Shown here one piece after another: positions 56,101-64,000 of a stretch of DNA of 64,000 nucleotides. The position numbers and the translations under genes were made by a program. The stretch comes from Diploptera punctata (Eukaryota > Arthropoda > Insecta > Blattodea > Blaberidae): the NCBI GenBank assembly GCA_030220185.1, contig JASPKZ010000425.1:310001-374000 (forward strand), in the 5' to 3' direction. The notes beneath the pieces are model-generated. The model saw only the letters and a program-made list of their open reading frames with translations. It was not told the DNA's origin and did no database searches. How positions within the stretch are numbered: the stretch's first letter is position 1; every line of letters starts with the position of its first letter.

Positions 56101-58980
56101 GTTTTAAATTATTTTCCATCTATGATTTTTTATTAAGAGACATAATAAGTAAATTTACATTAAAAATCTTAAAATATGTAACTATGATCAAATATGTAAA
56201 AATATTTTAATGATAAATTTAGATACATGACAGGTAAGTTTCTAATTCGTGGACATTTATCAATTTTACCCATGTATAAGCAATGGGGAAAATATGTGAT
56301 TATATACAAATCCTAGCCTTTTTAATCAACATGTAGATAATTCATAATTGTTATTATATGTATGATTTAGCCCTAGTGAAGTGGAAGAGAAGACCTTACG
56401 GTCTGAACTCCATCAGGTGAAATAAATAAATAAATTAAAAAATACATAAGAGAGAAGAGATTGAAAGCTAGAGATTGGAAAAAACAAGTAGGCATAATAT
56501 TGGCATAAATCTACATCAATGTAAAGTGGGCAAAAAGGATAGCAAAAAATGAATAAATGAAGAAATAAATAGTAAAATAGATAAATAAAAAGTAAATAAA
56601 AAACATAGATAGGTGAACATATTATTTAAAGTTACAGGTAAAGAACCAGGCAAGTCATTGTTTTGTCGAAATGCCAAATGGAATTTTAGATTTAATTATA
56701 TTCTCCATATCTTTTAGAAGTGTCAAAACACTAAAAGTTCAACATATAGTTAAAGAAGTAGATAAGCTGTTTTCTAAATTTCGTGGAAAAGTGACTCACT
56801 TGTTTTTAACTGTTTTTTATGTACTATTCAAATAGCTTCTGTTTTAGAAGTAATGATAATTTAGATTTTAATTATATTTTCTTTGGATTATCCTAATTAT
56901 CCAAGCCCATACCATAAAATCTATCTATCATAACTGTCTACCAAAATCTATCTAACTACCATAGACATTGCTGCCGACCGAACAAATATTTATACCTATA
57001 ACCCATATTTCATGTTAAGATTTCAAAACTTGATTACTTATTTTATTAAATATCTATATTTTATTGCAGCAGAAACTTGAATTCTCATACGAAGGATCAA
57101 GAAATTGTGATGATTTCGATGGTAAAATCAACCTGGAAAATATAGTACTGGAACAGATTGGAGAAAATGTAATGGCATTATCTGGAGACTTTGTTCTAAA
57201 AACTGAAATGCCCGAAAATGTTATTGTAAGTTTATTTTACTATCAGAAATTAAAAATATATCACAGTATTAGAAAATTAAAGACCTGCAGAGGCATGATT
57301 TTAACTGTACCATACGTTAAATATGAAACAAATAACTGTTACAAATGTACAATAATTCTAAGAATTATTAGCAACGAAATTTGAAATTCAAATAGCTTTC
57401 AATAAAACTAAAATGTAATAGTATATTACGATGCGAGGTTGGGAAGTAGTTTCACAGAAGCGAGAAAATAATTAAAAACCGATCGATTAGCGAGGTTTTT
57501 AATTTCCGAGATTCTGTAAAACACTTCACAAACGTGCGTTGTACATTATTTTTTGCATGATGGTGTTTTCAAAATAATATATAATAGTACAATAATAACA
57601 TTTTTGTTGGAGATATTTTCGTTCATTATAAAAAACTGACTAACGTTAACAGTCTGGCCAACGTTTATACGGTAAATGCCAAAAATAATTTAGTTGAGAC
57701 TACAGCAGGCCGTGACACCAATCAGGGGTAAAATGGCGGCAAGTACGAATTTATTGTTTTATATTGTTTCAAATAAAGTTCAGGTCATTCAAATTCCAAT
57801 GCTTTGTTTCGTATAATGTATATTAACACTACCTTTTGCACATTTTCTGTATATATATATATACATACATTTTGTACGTAGTATAGGCCTACATAGAGGA
57901 CAGTGATTTTACTTCCCGCACGTGGGTGTAAATGTAATATTACAGTATAGTTATTTAGGTTGGCAACCCCGAAATGTAGGAAATTTCGATAATGGTCGCC
58001 ATTGCCGCTAAGTACGATAAAACGCACTATCACGCAAAAAATACTTTTAAAATAAACAAAAATAGTGGCTGCATTATCTTTATGAGAAACTAGATATAAT
58101 AACAAATAAAGTAGATTGCGATGGGCAGAACATTGACACGAATGGGGAATAAAAGAGGGGCATAGAAAATGAATGTAGGAAAACCAGTGAAAAAGGGCCC
58201 AATAGGCAGGCCAAGAATGAGGTGGGAGAATAACATGTACCATAATTTGAGGGATACGGATTATACAGGGGATGATTGAAAACATTAGCTTTGAAGAGTT
58301 TATGCCCGCGCAGTGATGAACCTACGGGTTCGTTTGCGCCAGTGAGTTATATATATATATATATATACTAGCTAACTAGCTAATACCCGGCGTGCGCTGC
58401 TACGCCTAAATAAATGATGTGTTTTTACGTTTAGTTGGATAAGTAAAAGGAAAAAATAGTTATACATTTATATCGTTATTATTTTTAAATACCCCGCGCT
58501 GATTATCCGGCATTACCCGGGAATCTACGTATCCCGATGTATTTGGCATAAATGAGCTTAAAGACAAAATTCGTTATTTCGAGTTATCCGTGCTGCTGCT
58601 CTGCTTGCCCGGGAATCTACTTATCTCGATCTTTTTTGAAATAAATGAAAGACAAAAATGATTATTGTGAGTTATCCGTATAAGATAAACATATGCTGTC
58701 GTGGACTTTTTTTTGTAGACTTTTTTGAGATATTCAATTCTGTGTAAATTAATTTTGTGTATTTGTTATGATTTAGGCAGCGTAAGCCATTTAAGGGTCA
58801 AAAAACGATTTTTTTCACGTTTTTTACTACGAAGGGTGACTTTTAAGGGTTTAGGAGTTGAGAATCACAACTCTCTTATAGCCTATGTTCATCCCGCGAA
58901 TCACCAGAACATTTTGCAAAAAACCCATAACAATCGGATCAAAGGTATGGCCGCGCATAAAGTACGAGCAAACAAACAAA

Positions 58981-59052
<72 letters not shown>

Positions 59053-60007
59053 AACGCTCTAGGCCTATTGCGGCATAGAGTTTTATTTTTTAGTACTCGA
59101 GAATCTTAAATACAACGCTTTATCACGTTTCAGGTAAAGGTCACCATCTCAAGATGTCCAAGCAGGGCCGAAAGAGGTATCTGTGAAAGTATACCGCCGC
59201 AGATAATAGATAATGTCTGTGATAGATTACCGGAAAAAGATAAAGAGTGGTCTGGATTTGTGGAAAAGCTGGAACATTTTGTGCCCACATGTCCAGTACA
59301 GCCTGTGAGTATTACAACAGAGGAAATAGGTCTGCAGTAAATCGGATGTCCAGTATAAGACAAATTCTACAAGAAAAAAAATTGATTTCAAATTTGAAGG
59401 AGATTTTTTTTATATTCAGCTGGAATTCCCAAATCCTAAAATATTTTTAAGGGCACCGGTACTAATTTCCTTGCAATTTGGTTTAAAAATATGCAACATA
59501 CAAAAAATAATTTTTTCAGATTATTCTTAAGTTACATGCATGAAAATTGTGTCACTAATTAAACAAGTCTTCCTGAACATAATGGTACACGATGAACGTT
59601 TTAGACATATTTCTTCATGAGTAATTTAAAATGGAAAGAAATGAAAATAAAAAATTCAACTTCTTAAAAGTATTGTATTGGTGCAATTTTATCAAAAAGT
59701 ACTTATCCAATTGTTTGAAAAATTTATTATGTTATTGTCCATAGTTGATTTCACAGTAATCTAATAAGGTGTGCTTGTGTTCAGATATGGATTGTGATTT
59801 ATTTTTAAAAAATCAAACACAAAAAATTATTTTGTTAAAAATGTTGCATACTTCTTTTTTTATTTCAAACACATCAATAGCACAAAAATAAATTTACGTT
59901 ATTATTATAGAGCACTTTAAACTCCATGCCAAAAATTACTCTCCTATCTTTCACAGATTCAGAGAAAAGTTTGTCAAAATATAGAGAAATACAAGTTACA
60001 GGAAAAT

Positions 60008-60052
<45 letters not shown>

Positions 60053-63000
60053 TGCACATTAGCAGAACACAGAGACATCATTTTTAAAAATAAATTGTTA
60101 TGGGTTTATATATGTAAAATCGACAAACTAATATTGCACATCGATAAAATAGACCTTTCTAGATTTTTTGGAGAAAAATATTTTTTTTAATCCGAATAAG
60201 TATTGGATACGCTTAAAGGAAAAAAGAGGGCATACGACCCAATGGTATTAATAATCTGTTGGAATTATGTTGATCATGTGGTACTATTAGGCAATGGTGC
60301 GGAAATATTAACCCAACAGACATTTAATTAAAATAAGAAGAAATTGAGACTGAAAGTATCTATAAAACTGTATATTTGGTCACACGTAGAAATAAATCAT
60401 TAAATGGGAACGGATATTAAACAACAAATAAAGACATTTTTTTAAAGAATTGCCAGAATTTAAATACCCAAGAACAATAATTAACAGTAATTGGATGCAG
60501 AAAGAAATATAACATAGGCTCAATTAAAGCAAACACAATATATTTTGCATTATAGGGATTCCCTTCAGCGCCGTAGCCGAGTGGTTGGCGCAGAACTACG
60601 GGTCTTGCGCTGGTTCGAGTCCCCATAGGGGAAGAAATTTTCACATGTAATTTCATGTATGGGACCGGTGCTCACCCAGCTATGACAGCTGGGGGGGCCC
60701 GACATGCTGACCACTTGTCACCCCCTACACTGGCTTATGATTGTCTATCTTTTTGATTAACACATGTGAACGTGAGGTCAGCAGCCGGCTGGTAGGCCAA
60801 GAGCCTTCTAGGCGTGTCGTGCTTAGAGTTTTTGGGGGACTGCCTTTATCACAGAGTATCTAAAAATGTTAAAATAAAAAATATATAACAGTTACTCTTA
60901 AATTTTTTAAAATATTTTTGTTCTCTCTCTGGTTATATTAGGCTCATAACCATTCCTTCCAAAAATTAAGGGTTTCTACATATACTTTGTACTTAATAGG
61001 CCTATATAAAAGAGTATTCTTCTTCTTCGTCACGGTTAGGCTTTTATTAGCCTGTTCCGGCTCCAAATTGCAGCTAATTACATATTTTCTTTGGTTCTCC
61101 CAAGTTTCTTCTTCTTAGAGGTGAATAATTGTATGCTGCTTTTGGTATTCTGTTCTCAGTCATCCTTGCTAAGTGTTCTCTCCAGTTTGTTCTGTATTTC
61201 ACTATTGTTGTGTTTAAAGCATCTACTTTTAGTTGCTGTCTTAATTAAAAAAGAGTTATTCTTAAAAGTATATATTATTTTTCGGTATTCCAGGCGATCT
61301 CTTCCCATCTGTAAGTGGACAGTCTCTTGCCACACGAACAATACTGTCCGAAGCCACGCGATATATATGTTGGATGTTTCGCACCATTCTAACTATAATA
61401 TACAGATACGAAAATGATATCTTACTTTAATATAGGGTAAACGCTTAGAAGCATTATTCTGATTAAAATTGTGACAATTGTACGTGGGCTGTAACAAAAA
61501 TAATGGCAACACTGCTGTAGAAGCGAAACCAGACGAAATTAATTGTAGTAACTTCTGTCGCATGTTAATATATGTCTGACCTATCTTACAGTAAATGGAC
61601 TCGTCCGTACGCCTCAAAGCGCATGTGCTTTGGACAGAGAAAGTTAGTCTCTTCTGAGTTATCGCTCTAAGCTGTTGTGTTTCGCCATTTTACAAAGCAG
61701 GAACAGCGATATTGGTTGAACATTCAATGTGCCAGTGTCCGTATAGCACGGCAATGTCATAAAGGTCTTGTGGAAGCATAAGGGGAGATGGCATTAACAT
61801 AAAGGACTGCTCGGACGCACACGGTACACCCTGTAGATTATCTGTACCATCGCTGGGAGTGGGAAGTGCTTTTCCATCTACCACATTTACTGGACTTATT
61901 CCCTGTGATTATGATTTAGTCCCTAAGATGAAGGAAACATTTCGTGACATTCGATTCCAGACTGTTCCCGATATTCTGCTGGCATTAAGGCGGTCAGTCA
62001 GAAACATCAACAGAACAGGAGCTGCTATAGGGATACTACGACTTCCACATCGCTGGCAACGAGTTGTAGACAATGCTGAGTACATTGAAGGATTGTGGAG
62101 GTTTCACAGATGTCATTTGTATACAAGTAACACATACGGGGTGAATCATAAATATGGCTACACGTTTGATCGCGTTGTGGGATGAAAATATTACCATTAC
62201 AGGAAATATGAAATTACCGTTGAAAAGGCAATTATTCAAATTACAACAATGGAATAAAAAACAGTGTAGAACTTATGTCATCAGTCAAAATGGCGTTGAA
62301 TATTCAACAGCAAATTGCAATTGCTGCATGGGCAATAACTTATGCTAATGATCGTGAGGCCGCAAGACGGGCATGACGTACGTTTAACGTAGCATTGCAG
62401 CCGTCGACTGTGGGGAAGTGAAGAAAACGACTGCTGGAAACGGAAAGGATGCATAAAATCAAACCTCCTGGAAGGCCTCGCATTAGCACGGATGCAGGAA
62501 CAATGATGAGAATTGTGGAGGCGTTCGAAGCTAGCCCATAAAAATCAACTCGCCAAGCTGCACGTGAGCAGTGATTTGTTTTGTTTTGTTCTATTGTTGT
62601 AATTTCAAGGATTCCCTTTCCAATGATAACATCATATTTCCTTTAATAACAATAATATTTTCGTCACAAAATGCGATCAAATGTATAGCCATATTTCTGA
62701 ATCAGTCTGTAAATAATTGCCACTATTAATGTTACAACCAAAGTATTTTTTTCTTTTATTCAAACACTCAATGCAAAAAGCACAGCCTGCATTACAACTC
62801 TGGGTTTCTAATTTTTTATCGTTTCCACGTCACTACAAAAAGCTGAAGGTATTAATTGTGGGAATATTACTATCCTCCACACAAAACTGGCACCATCTGA
62901 GATTAAAAAAAAAAAAACAATTAATTACGTCAAAGTCATTCTATATTTAAATTTGTATAGTTTCCATAACGTTAAAAATCTGAAGATCTGAGGCAATTAT

Positions 63001-63397
63001 TATGAAATCATAATCCTTGGTTCATGCTTGGGTTTTCCATTTTACACCCCTATATTTCAAGTTCATTTTTTACAGCTATAGCCGAAAACAGACAAAAATA
63101 CAAAACGACGGTTCAGAGATTATTTTTTGCAACTGATTGATTATTATTTATATGCTTTTAGTTTATTTACGAGAGAAAACACGTATCATTAATTAAACAT
63201 TAATTGTTATTTTGTTTCAGGGAAACTATCACTTCGATGAATACGTGGTGGATATGAGTACACTCGCTAGCGCGCCATTAATGGAAGCATACTGGATTTT
63301 AAATTCAGAGGCATTTGTTGGTAAAGAGAGAGTAATGTGTATCTTCTCAGAAATAGAATTCAAAAGTACAAACAAGAGAAAAATGAAGCTTGGGTAA
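50048..63397 (+). CDS. Gene B: secreted six-cysteine protein, paralogue of gene A (4 exons)
   Basis: Predicted product of 189 residues from exons 50048-50113, 57070-57225, 59134-59304 and 63221-63397. Introns are phase 0 with GTAAGT/GTGAGT donors. Exon sizes equal gene A except one codon more in exon 1 and in exon 4. The signal peptide is MVLVIFLLLAVVNA. The six cysteines match gene A in position (NCDDF, SRCPS, GICES, NVCDR, PTCPV, VMCIF). Same MD-2-related/DUF1091-like layout, with the function inferred only from that. It starts about 19 kb after gene A ends, in the same orientation, so the pair arose by tandem duplication. PolyA signal AATAAA at 63455-63460. No in-frame stop is seen, so it is probably active. 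Confidence 0.8.
50505..51255 (-). repeat. Fold-back dispersed repeat, inverted copy
   Basis: Minus-strand copy of the 9407-10005 family. Its end is 'catgccccaagtgggag' near 50513, it has 'gtgactgactctccaac' in the middle, and the palindromic part near 51140-51250. It lies in gene B intron 1, as related copies do in gene A intron 1. Confidence 0.55.
51445..51710 (+). repeat. Fold-back dispersed repeat, shorter copy
   Basis: 'cataagtaatgccacgagtg' to 'ggatcgcaatattgc'. The palindrome centre is deleted ('gatttccaatttatctagag'). Confidence 0.6.
51711..51960. other. Unassigned intron sequence
   Basis: No supported feature. Confidence 0.35.
52017..52051 (+). ncRNA. Hammerhead-like core, unit 1
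   Basis: CUGAAGA fits CUGANGA. A six-pair stem II (GCCCTC with GAGGGC) follows, then GAAAC and GUC. Stem I would be short (GCCA with TGGT) and stem III lacks a loop, as in minimal or dimer-acting hammerheads. Activity is not proven. Confidence 0.55.
52158..52192 (+). ncRNA. Hammerhead-like core, unit 2
   Basis: Identical to the core at 52017-52051, exactly 141 bp downstream. Confidence 0.55.
52401..52690 (-). pseudogene. Mariner-type transposase fragment
   Basis: The minus-strand frame has CNWVSKRLVEQPDFFSKVLFTVEAYFTRDGV...NSHILEHEHPYSI and RFAVNIWAGI, the region around the first catalytic D of a mariner-type transposase. The D of the FTDEA motif is V here. N- and C-terminal parts and inverted ends are missing. 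Confidence 0.7.
52691..53070. other. Unassigned, with a 124-codon minus-strand frame running into the inverted repeat
   Basis: The minus frame 52756-53130 (containing MERQEEMRMQLHKFTEKDI) is open, but I cannot match it to a family. It extends into the left inverted repeat and could be read-through noise or part of a transposon accessory frame. Confidence 0.3.
53071..53224 (-). repeat. Left long inverted repeat with hammerhead-like core
   Basis: Its reverse complement matches 54990-55150. Core on the minus strand at 53131-53162: CTGAGGA, stem GCCGGA/TCTGGC with one G-U pair, then GAAACGT. Confidence 0.75.
53371..54658 (+). pseudogene. LINE-type ORF1 (gag) with PRE_C2HC-like region and CCHC knuckles, split by a SINE
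   Basis: First ATG at 53371. Part 1 (53371-53811) has KLESITAG...MKYNQGILTIRTSTKTAYRRTYKEL and FYTHGYGRPPIFKIVMIGLP, similar to the region found before zinc knuckles in I/Jockey-type ORF1 (PRE_C2HC). Part 2 (54167-54658) has knuckles CFNCQGFGHIAELC, CVRCSGDRKLSEC and CKNCNQEHAESHRKC, then a polar tail and a TAA. The frame is open on both sides of the SINE and resumes in phase after the duplicated GAATA, so the ORF was probably intact before the SINE arrived. Such proteins bind element RNA in the cytoplasm and nucleus. Confidence 0.85.
53812..54161 (+). mobile_element. SINE family 1 copy inserted in the gag ORF
   Basis: Head 'gccgtagccgtagccgagcg' (with an extra GCCGTA), B box GGTTCGAGTCTCC, end 'caatcggatcg'. 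GAATA is duplicated at 53807-53811 and 54162-54166, a short target duplication. 350 bp. Confidence 0.9.
54990..55150 (+). repeat. Right long inverted repeat with hammerhead-like core
   Basis: Core 55052-55083: TTGAGGA, stem GCCGGA/TCTGGT, then GAAAC. The leading C is T here. It contains 'ctacaagcctcaagacc', slightly longer than the left arm. Confidence 0.75.
55151..56360. other. Gene B intron 1, mostly unassigned
   Basis: A weak tRNA-like remnant on the minus strand lies at 55445-55512 (TAGCTCACTCGGTAGCATGC and GGGTTCAAATCTC). Otherwise nothing supported. Confidence 0.35.
56365..56440 (+). mobile_element. LINE family C 3' end fragment
   Basis: 'agtggaagagaagaccttac', 'aactccatcagg' and (AAAT)n tail match the 3' end at 18108-18187 in outline. 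Confidence 0.55.
56441..57069. other. Gene B intron 1 end, nothing recognised
   Basis: AT-rich, ending in the 'ttattgcag' acceptor. Confidence 0.4.
57070..57225 (+). CDS. Gene B exon 2
   Basis: 52 codons, QKLEFSYEG...NCDDFDG...QIGENVMALSGDFVL, between 'ttattgcag' (identical to the gene A acceptor) and GTAAGT. Confidence 0.86.
57418..58055 (+). repeat. Dispersed repeat F1, fullest copy
   Basis: From 'gtatattacgatgcgaggtt' to 'cgcactatcacgcaaaaa'. It has an imperfect hairpin around 57455-57520 and the shared 'tctggccaacg', 'gttgagactacagcaggc' and 'aggttggcaaccccgaaat' segments. Lies in gene B intron 2. Confidence 0.65.
58085..58345 (+). mobile_element. LINE family A tail, old copy
   Basis: 'agattgcgatgggcagaaca', 'ggccaagaatgaggtgggag' and 'gatgaacctacgggttcg', with many indels. 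Ends 'gcgccagtgagtta'. Confidence 0.75.
58346..58369. repeat. (TA)n microsatellite
   Basis: About 10 TA units at the LINE 3' end. Confidence 0.9.
58376..58990 (-). mobile_element. Non-autonomous Helitron, third copy
   Basis: On the minus strand it runs from the GTTTGTTTG 5' segment near 58980 to 'gcacgccgggtattagctag' followed by T at 58376. The body matches 32690-33662. No Rep/Hel. Confidence 0.78.
58983..59048. repeat. (TA)n(TG)n microsatellite
   Basis: Compound simple repeat beside the Helitron 5' end. Confidence 0.95.
59134..59304 (+). CDS. Gene B exon 3
   Basis: 57 codons VKVTISRCPSRAERGICES...NVCDRL...EWSGFVEKLEHFVPTCPVQP, between a 'cgtttcag' acceptor and 'gtgagt'. Most conserved exon of the pair. 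Confidence 0.88.
59305..60009. other. Gene B intron 3 start, unassigned
   Basis: AT-rich, with no supported feature before the poly-A tract. Confidence 0.35.
60010..60050. repeat. Poly-A tract, 41 A
   Basis: Uninterrupted A run. It could be the tail of a retroposed sequence to its left, but I recognise no source. Confidence 0.95.
60215..60560 (+). mobile_element. LINE family A, old RT fragment
   Basis: 'atggtattaataatctgttg', 'ttggtcacacgtagaaat' and 'ataggctcaatt' align to the RT-thumb region with many changes. The SINE at 60567 follows immediately at the same site in the element. Confidence 0.65.
60567..60810 (+). mobile_element. SINE family 1, decayed copy
   Basis: Head 'gccgtagccgagtggttggc', B box GGTTCGAGTCCCC, body with deletions, ending near 'ggccaagagccttctagg'. 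Confidence 0.75.
60811..61018. other. Unassigned intron sequence
   Basis: No supported feature. Confidence 0.35.
61020..61400 (-). mobile_element. LINE tail of another family (H)
   Basis: The minus-strand translation gives KYRTNWREHLARMTENRIPKAAYNY and RRRNLGEPKK with stops. A LINE C-terminal tail with the usual H-x-x-R-M core. Confidence 0.65.
61859..62134 (+). pseudogene. Mariner transposase C-terminal remnant
   Basis: The CDYDLVPKM segment corresponds to the third catalytic D region of mariner (usually SPDL.P.D). It is followed by the normal C-terminal stretch (LLALRRSVRNIN...PHRWQRVVDNAEYIEG). The first two D motifs are missing. Confidence 0.75.
62137..62709 (+). mobile_element. Nested non-autonomous transposon with about 100-bp inverted ends
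   Basis: Left CGGGGTGAATCATAAATATGG matches the reverse complement of the right end (CAGACTGATTCAGAAATATGG) and the pairing continues about 100 bp. TA flanks both sides. An internal frame gives MALNIQQQIAIAAWAITYAN and KIKPPGRPRIS, a transposase N-terminal DNA-binding region with stops. The catalytic part is deleted. Confidence 0.75.
62746..63220. other. End of gene B intron 3, nothing recognised
   Basis: AT-rich, ending in the 'tttgtttcag' acceptor identical to gene A. Confidence 0.4.
63221..63397 (+). CDS. Gene B exon 4 (terminal)
   Basis: 58 codons plus TAA. GNYHFDEYVVDMSTLAS...AYWILNSEAFVGKERVMC with a basic end (NKRKMKLG). Confidence 0.88.
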   Translation, partial: GNYHFDEYVVDMSTLASAPLMEAYWILNSEAFVGKERVMCIFSEIEFKSTNKRKMKLG

Positions 63398-63454
63398 TTC
63401 AATAACTGTACATGTAAACTGATCATTATTGTGGTTCTATATCAATTCCTATGA

Positions 63455-63460
63455 AATAAA
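63455..63460 (+). promoter_or_regulatory. PolyA signal of gene B
   Basis: AATAAA in the context 'cctatgaaataaaa', nearly the same as gene A ('ccttatgaaataaaa'), 58 bases after the stop. Confidence 0.6.
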
Positions 63461-63767
63461 AGTAAATTCTTATTTACTATTAATGTTTTTAAAACTTACT
63501 TTCACACAATATCATATAGGAATATGTAAAATTCAGGCTTATATTACGAAATGTAGCGTAAATATGTCTATTTTCGAGATACAAGCTAACTTATTCCGAA
63601 ATAAAATTTAAATTTATTGTCACGGAATTAAAAGTTTTAAAAAGTATTTTCTGGGTTACTACAGACAGGTCATGGGCTTTCTTGTTTCCATTTTATTGCT
63701 TTGCCCGCTCTTTGAAAACAAATACAAAGCCAAAAAAGTCACCGTGATGTTGAAAGTAGTTGAAATA

Positions 63768-64000
63768 GTATATTGCGATGCGAGGTTGGGAAGTGTTTTT
63801 TTGCAGAATCCAGGAAAAATGTTTAAAAACCGAGCGATAGCGATTATTTTAATTTCCGAGATTCTGTAAAACACTTCACAAACGTGCGTATACATTATTT
63901 TTTTTGCATGATGTTTTCAAAATAATAAATAATAGTAAAATAATAAAATCTTTGTTGGAAATATTTGCGTTCATTATAAACAATTGACTCTTAAGTGTGG
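63768..64000 (+). repeat. Dispersed repeat F1, copy 4 (cut by window end)
   Basis: 'gtatattgcgatgcgaggtt', 'gagattctgtaaaacacttc' and 'tctttgttggaaatatttgc' match the copies at 57418 and 11332. Confidence 0.65.

Larger units (their letters stand above)
61483..62743 (+). mobile_element. Mariner-like element, internally deleted, with a nested transposon
   Basis: Ends CGTGGGCTGTAACAAAAATA (left) and the reverse complement of 'ttaatgttacaaccaaag' (right) match in outline, each next to TA. Coding remains: QEQRYWLNIQCASVRIARQCH near 61700, and a C-terminal part (61859-62185) with LIPCDYDLVPKMKETFRDIRF. The catalytic core between them is deleted. A second transposon lies at 62137-62709. Confidence 0.75.

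Noticed and set aside
58725..59109. Frames of 109 and 74 codons
   Set aside because: They lie within the antisense strand of the Helitron and end in the TA/TG microsatellite.
1..64000. CRISPR array, operon or prophage
   Set aside because: No short regularly spaced repeats with unique spacers, no ribosome-binding-site gene strings; the sequence is clearly eukaryotic.
1..64000. LTR retrotransposon or endogenous virus
   Set aside because: I saw no paired direct LTRs and no protease, integrase or envelope-type motif; the RT pieces are non-LTR or Penelope type.

Overview
This window looks like insect nuclear DNA: AT-rich, intron-containing, and made mostly of transposable elements at many stages of decay. 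The most abundant LINE family has a C-terminal protein tail that I associate from memory with cockroach (Periplaneta-like) genomes. That taxon is an inference, and an alignment would be needed to confirm it. I see no bacterial, viral or plasmid gene layout.

Host genes. Two plus-strand paralogues sit head to tail, gene A (10604-31074) and gene B (50048-63397). Each has four coding exons split by phase-0 introns with GT/AG borders: a short signal-peptide exon, two 52/57-codon exons and a terminal exon with a polyA signal just after the stop. The predicted products are secreted proteins of 187 and 189 residues with six conserved cysteines. They most resemble the small secreted insect lipid-binding-like proteins of the DUF1091/MD-2-related type. 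No other host protein gene is convincing. A degenerate intron-containing tRNA-Tyr copy lies at 25833-25923.

Repeats, left to right. 0-10 kb: LINE tails, a six-copy array of tRNA-like units with a roughly 300-bp period, a Penelope-like fragment with a GIY-YIG region, and a Helitron holding a Tigger-like element. 10-32 kb (gene A): fold-back repeats, a 32-bp minisatellite, nested LINE copies, SINEs, a mariner-like transposon with near-identical 108-bp terminal repeats, and a second Tigger-like element. 32-50 kb (between the genes): a second Helitron, five SINE families, a Tc1-like transposon inside a LINE, and a 2.3-kb LINE with endonuclease and RT domains. 50-64 kb (gene B): fold-back repeats, a tandem dimer of a 141-bp unit with a hammerhead-like core and target-site duplications, a 2.1-kb gag-only unit bounded by about 155-bp inverted repeats, a third Helitron, and a mariner element with another transposon inside it.

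The most interesting systems are (1) the 141-bp hammerhead-core tandem dimer at 51973-52249, (2) the gag-only inverted-repeat unit at 53071-55150, and (3) the tRNA-like array whose flanks also occur with a different tRNA-like cassette elsewhere in the window.
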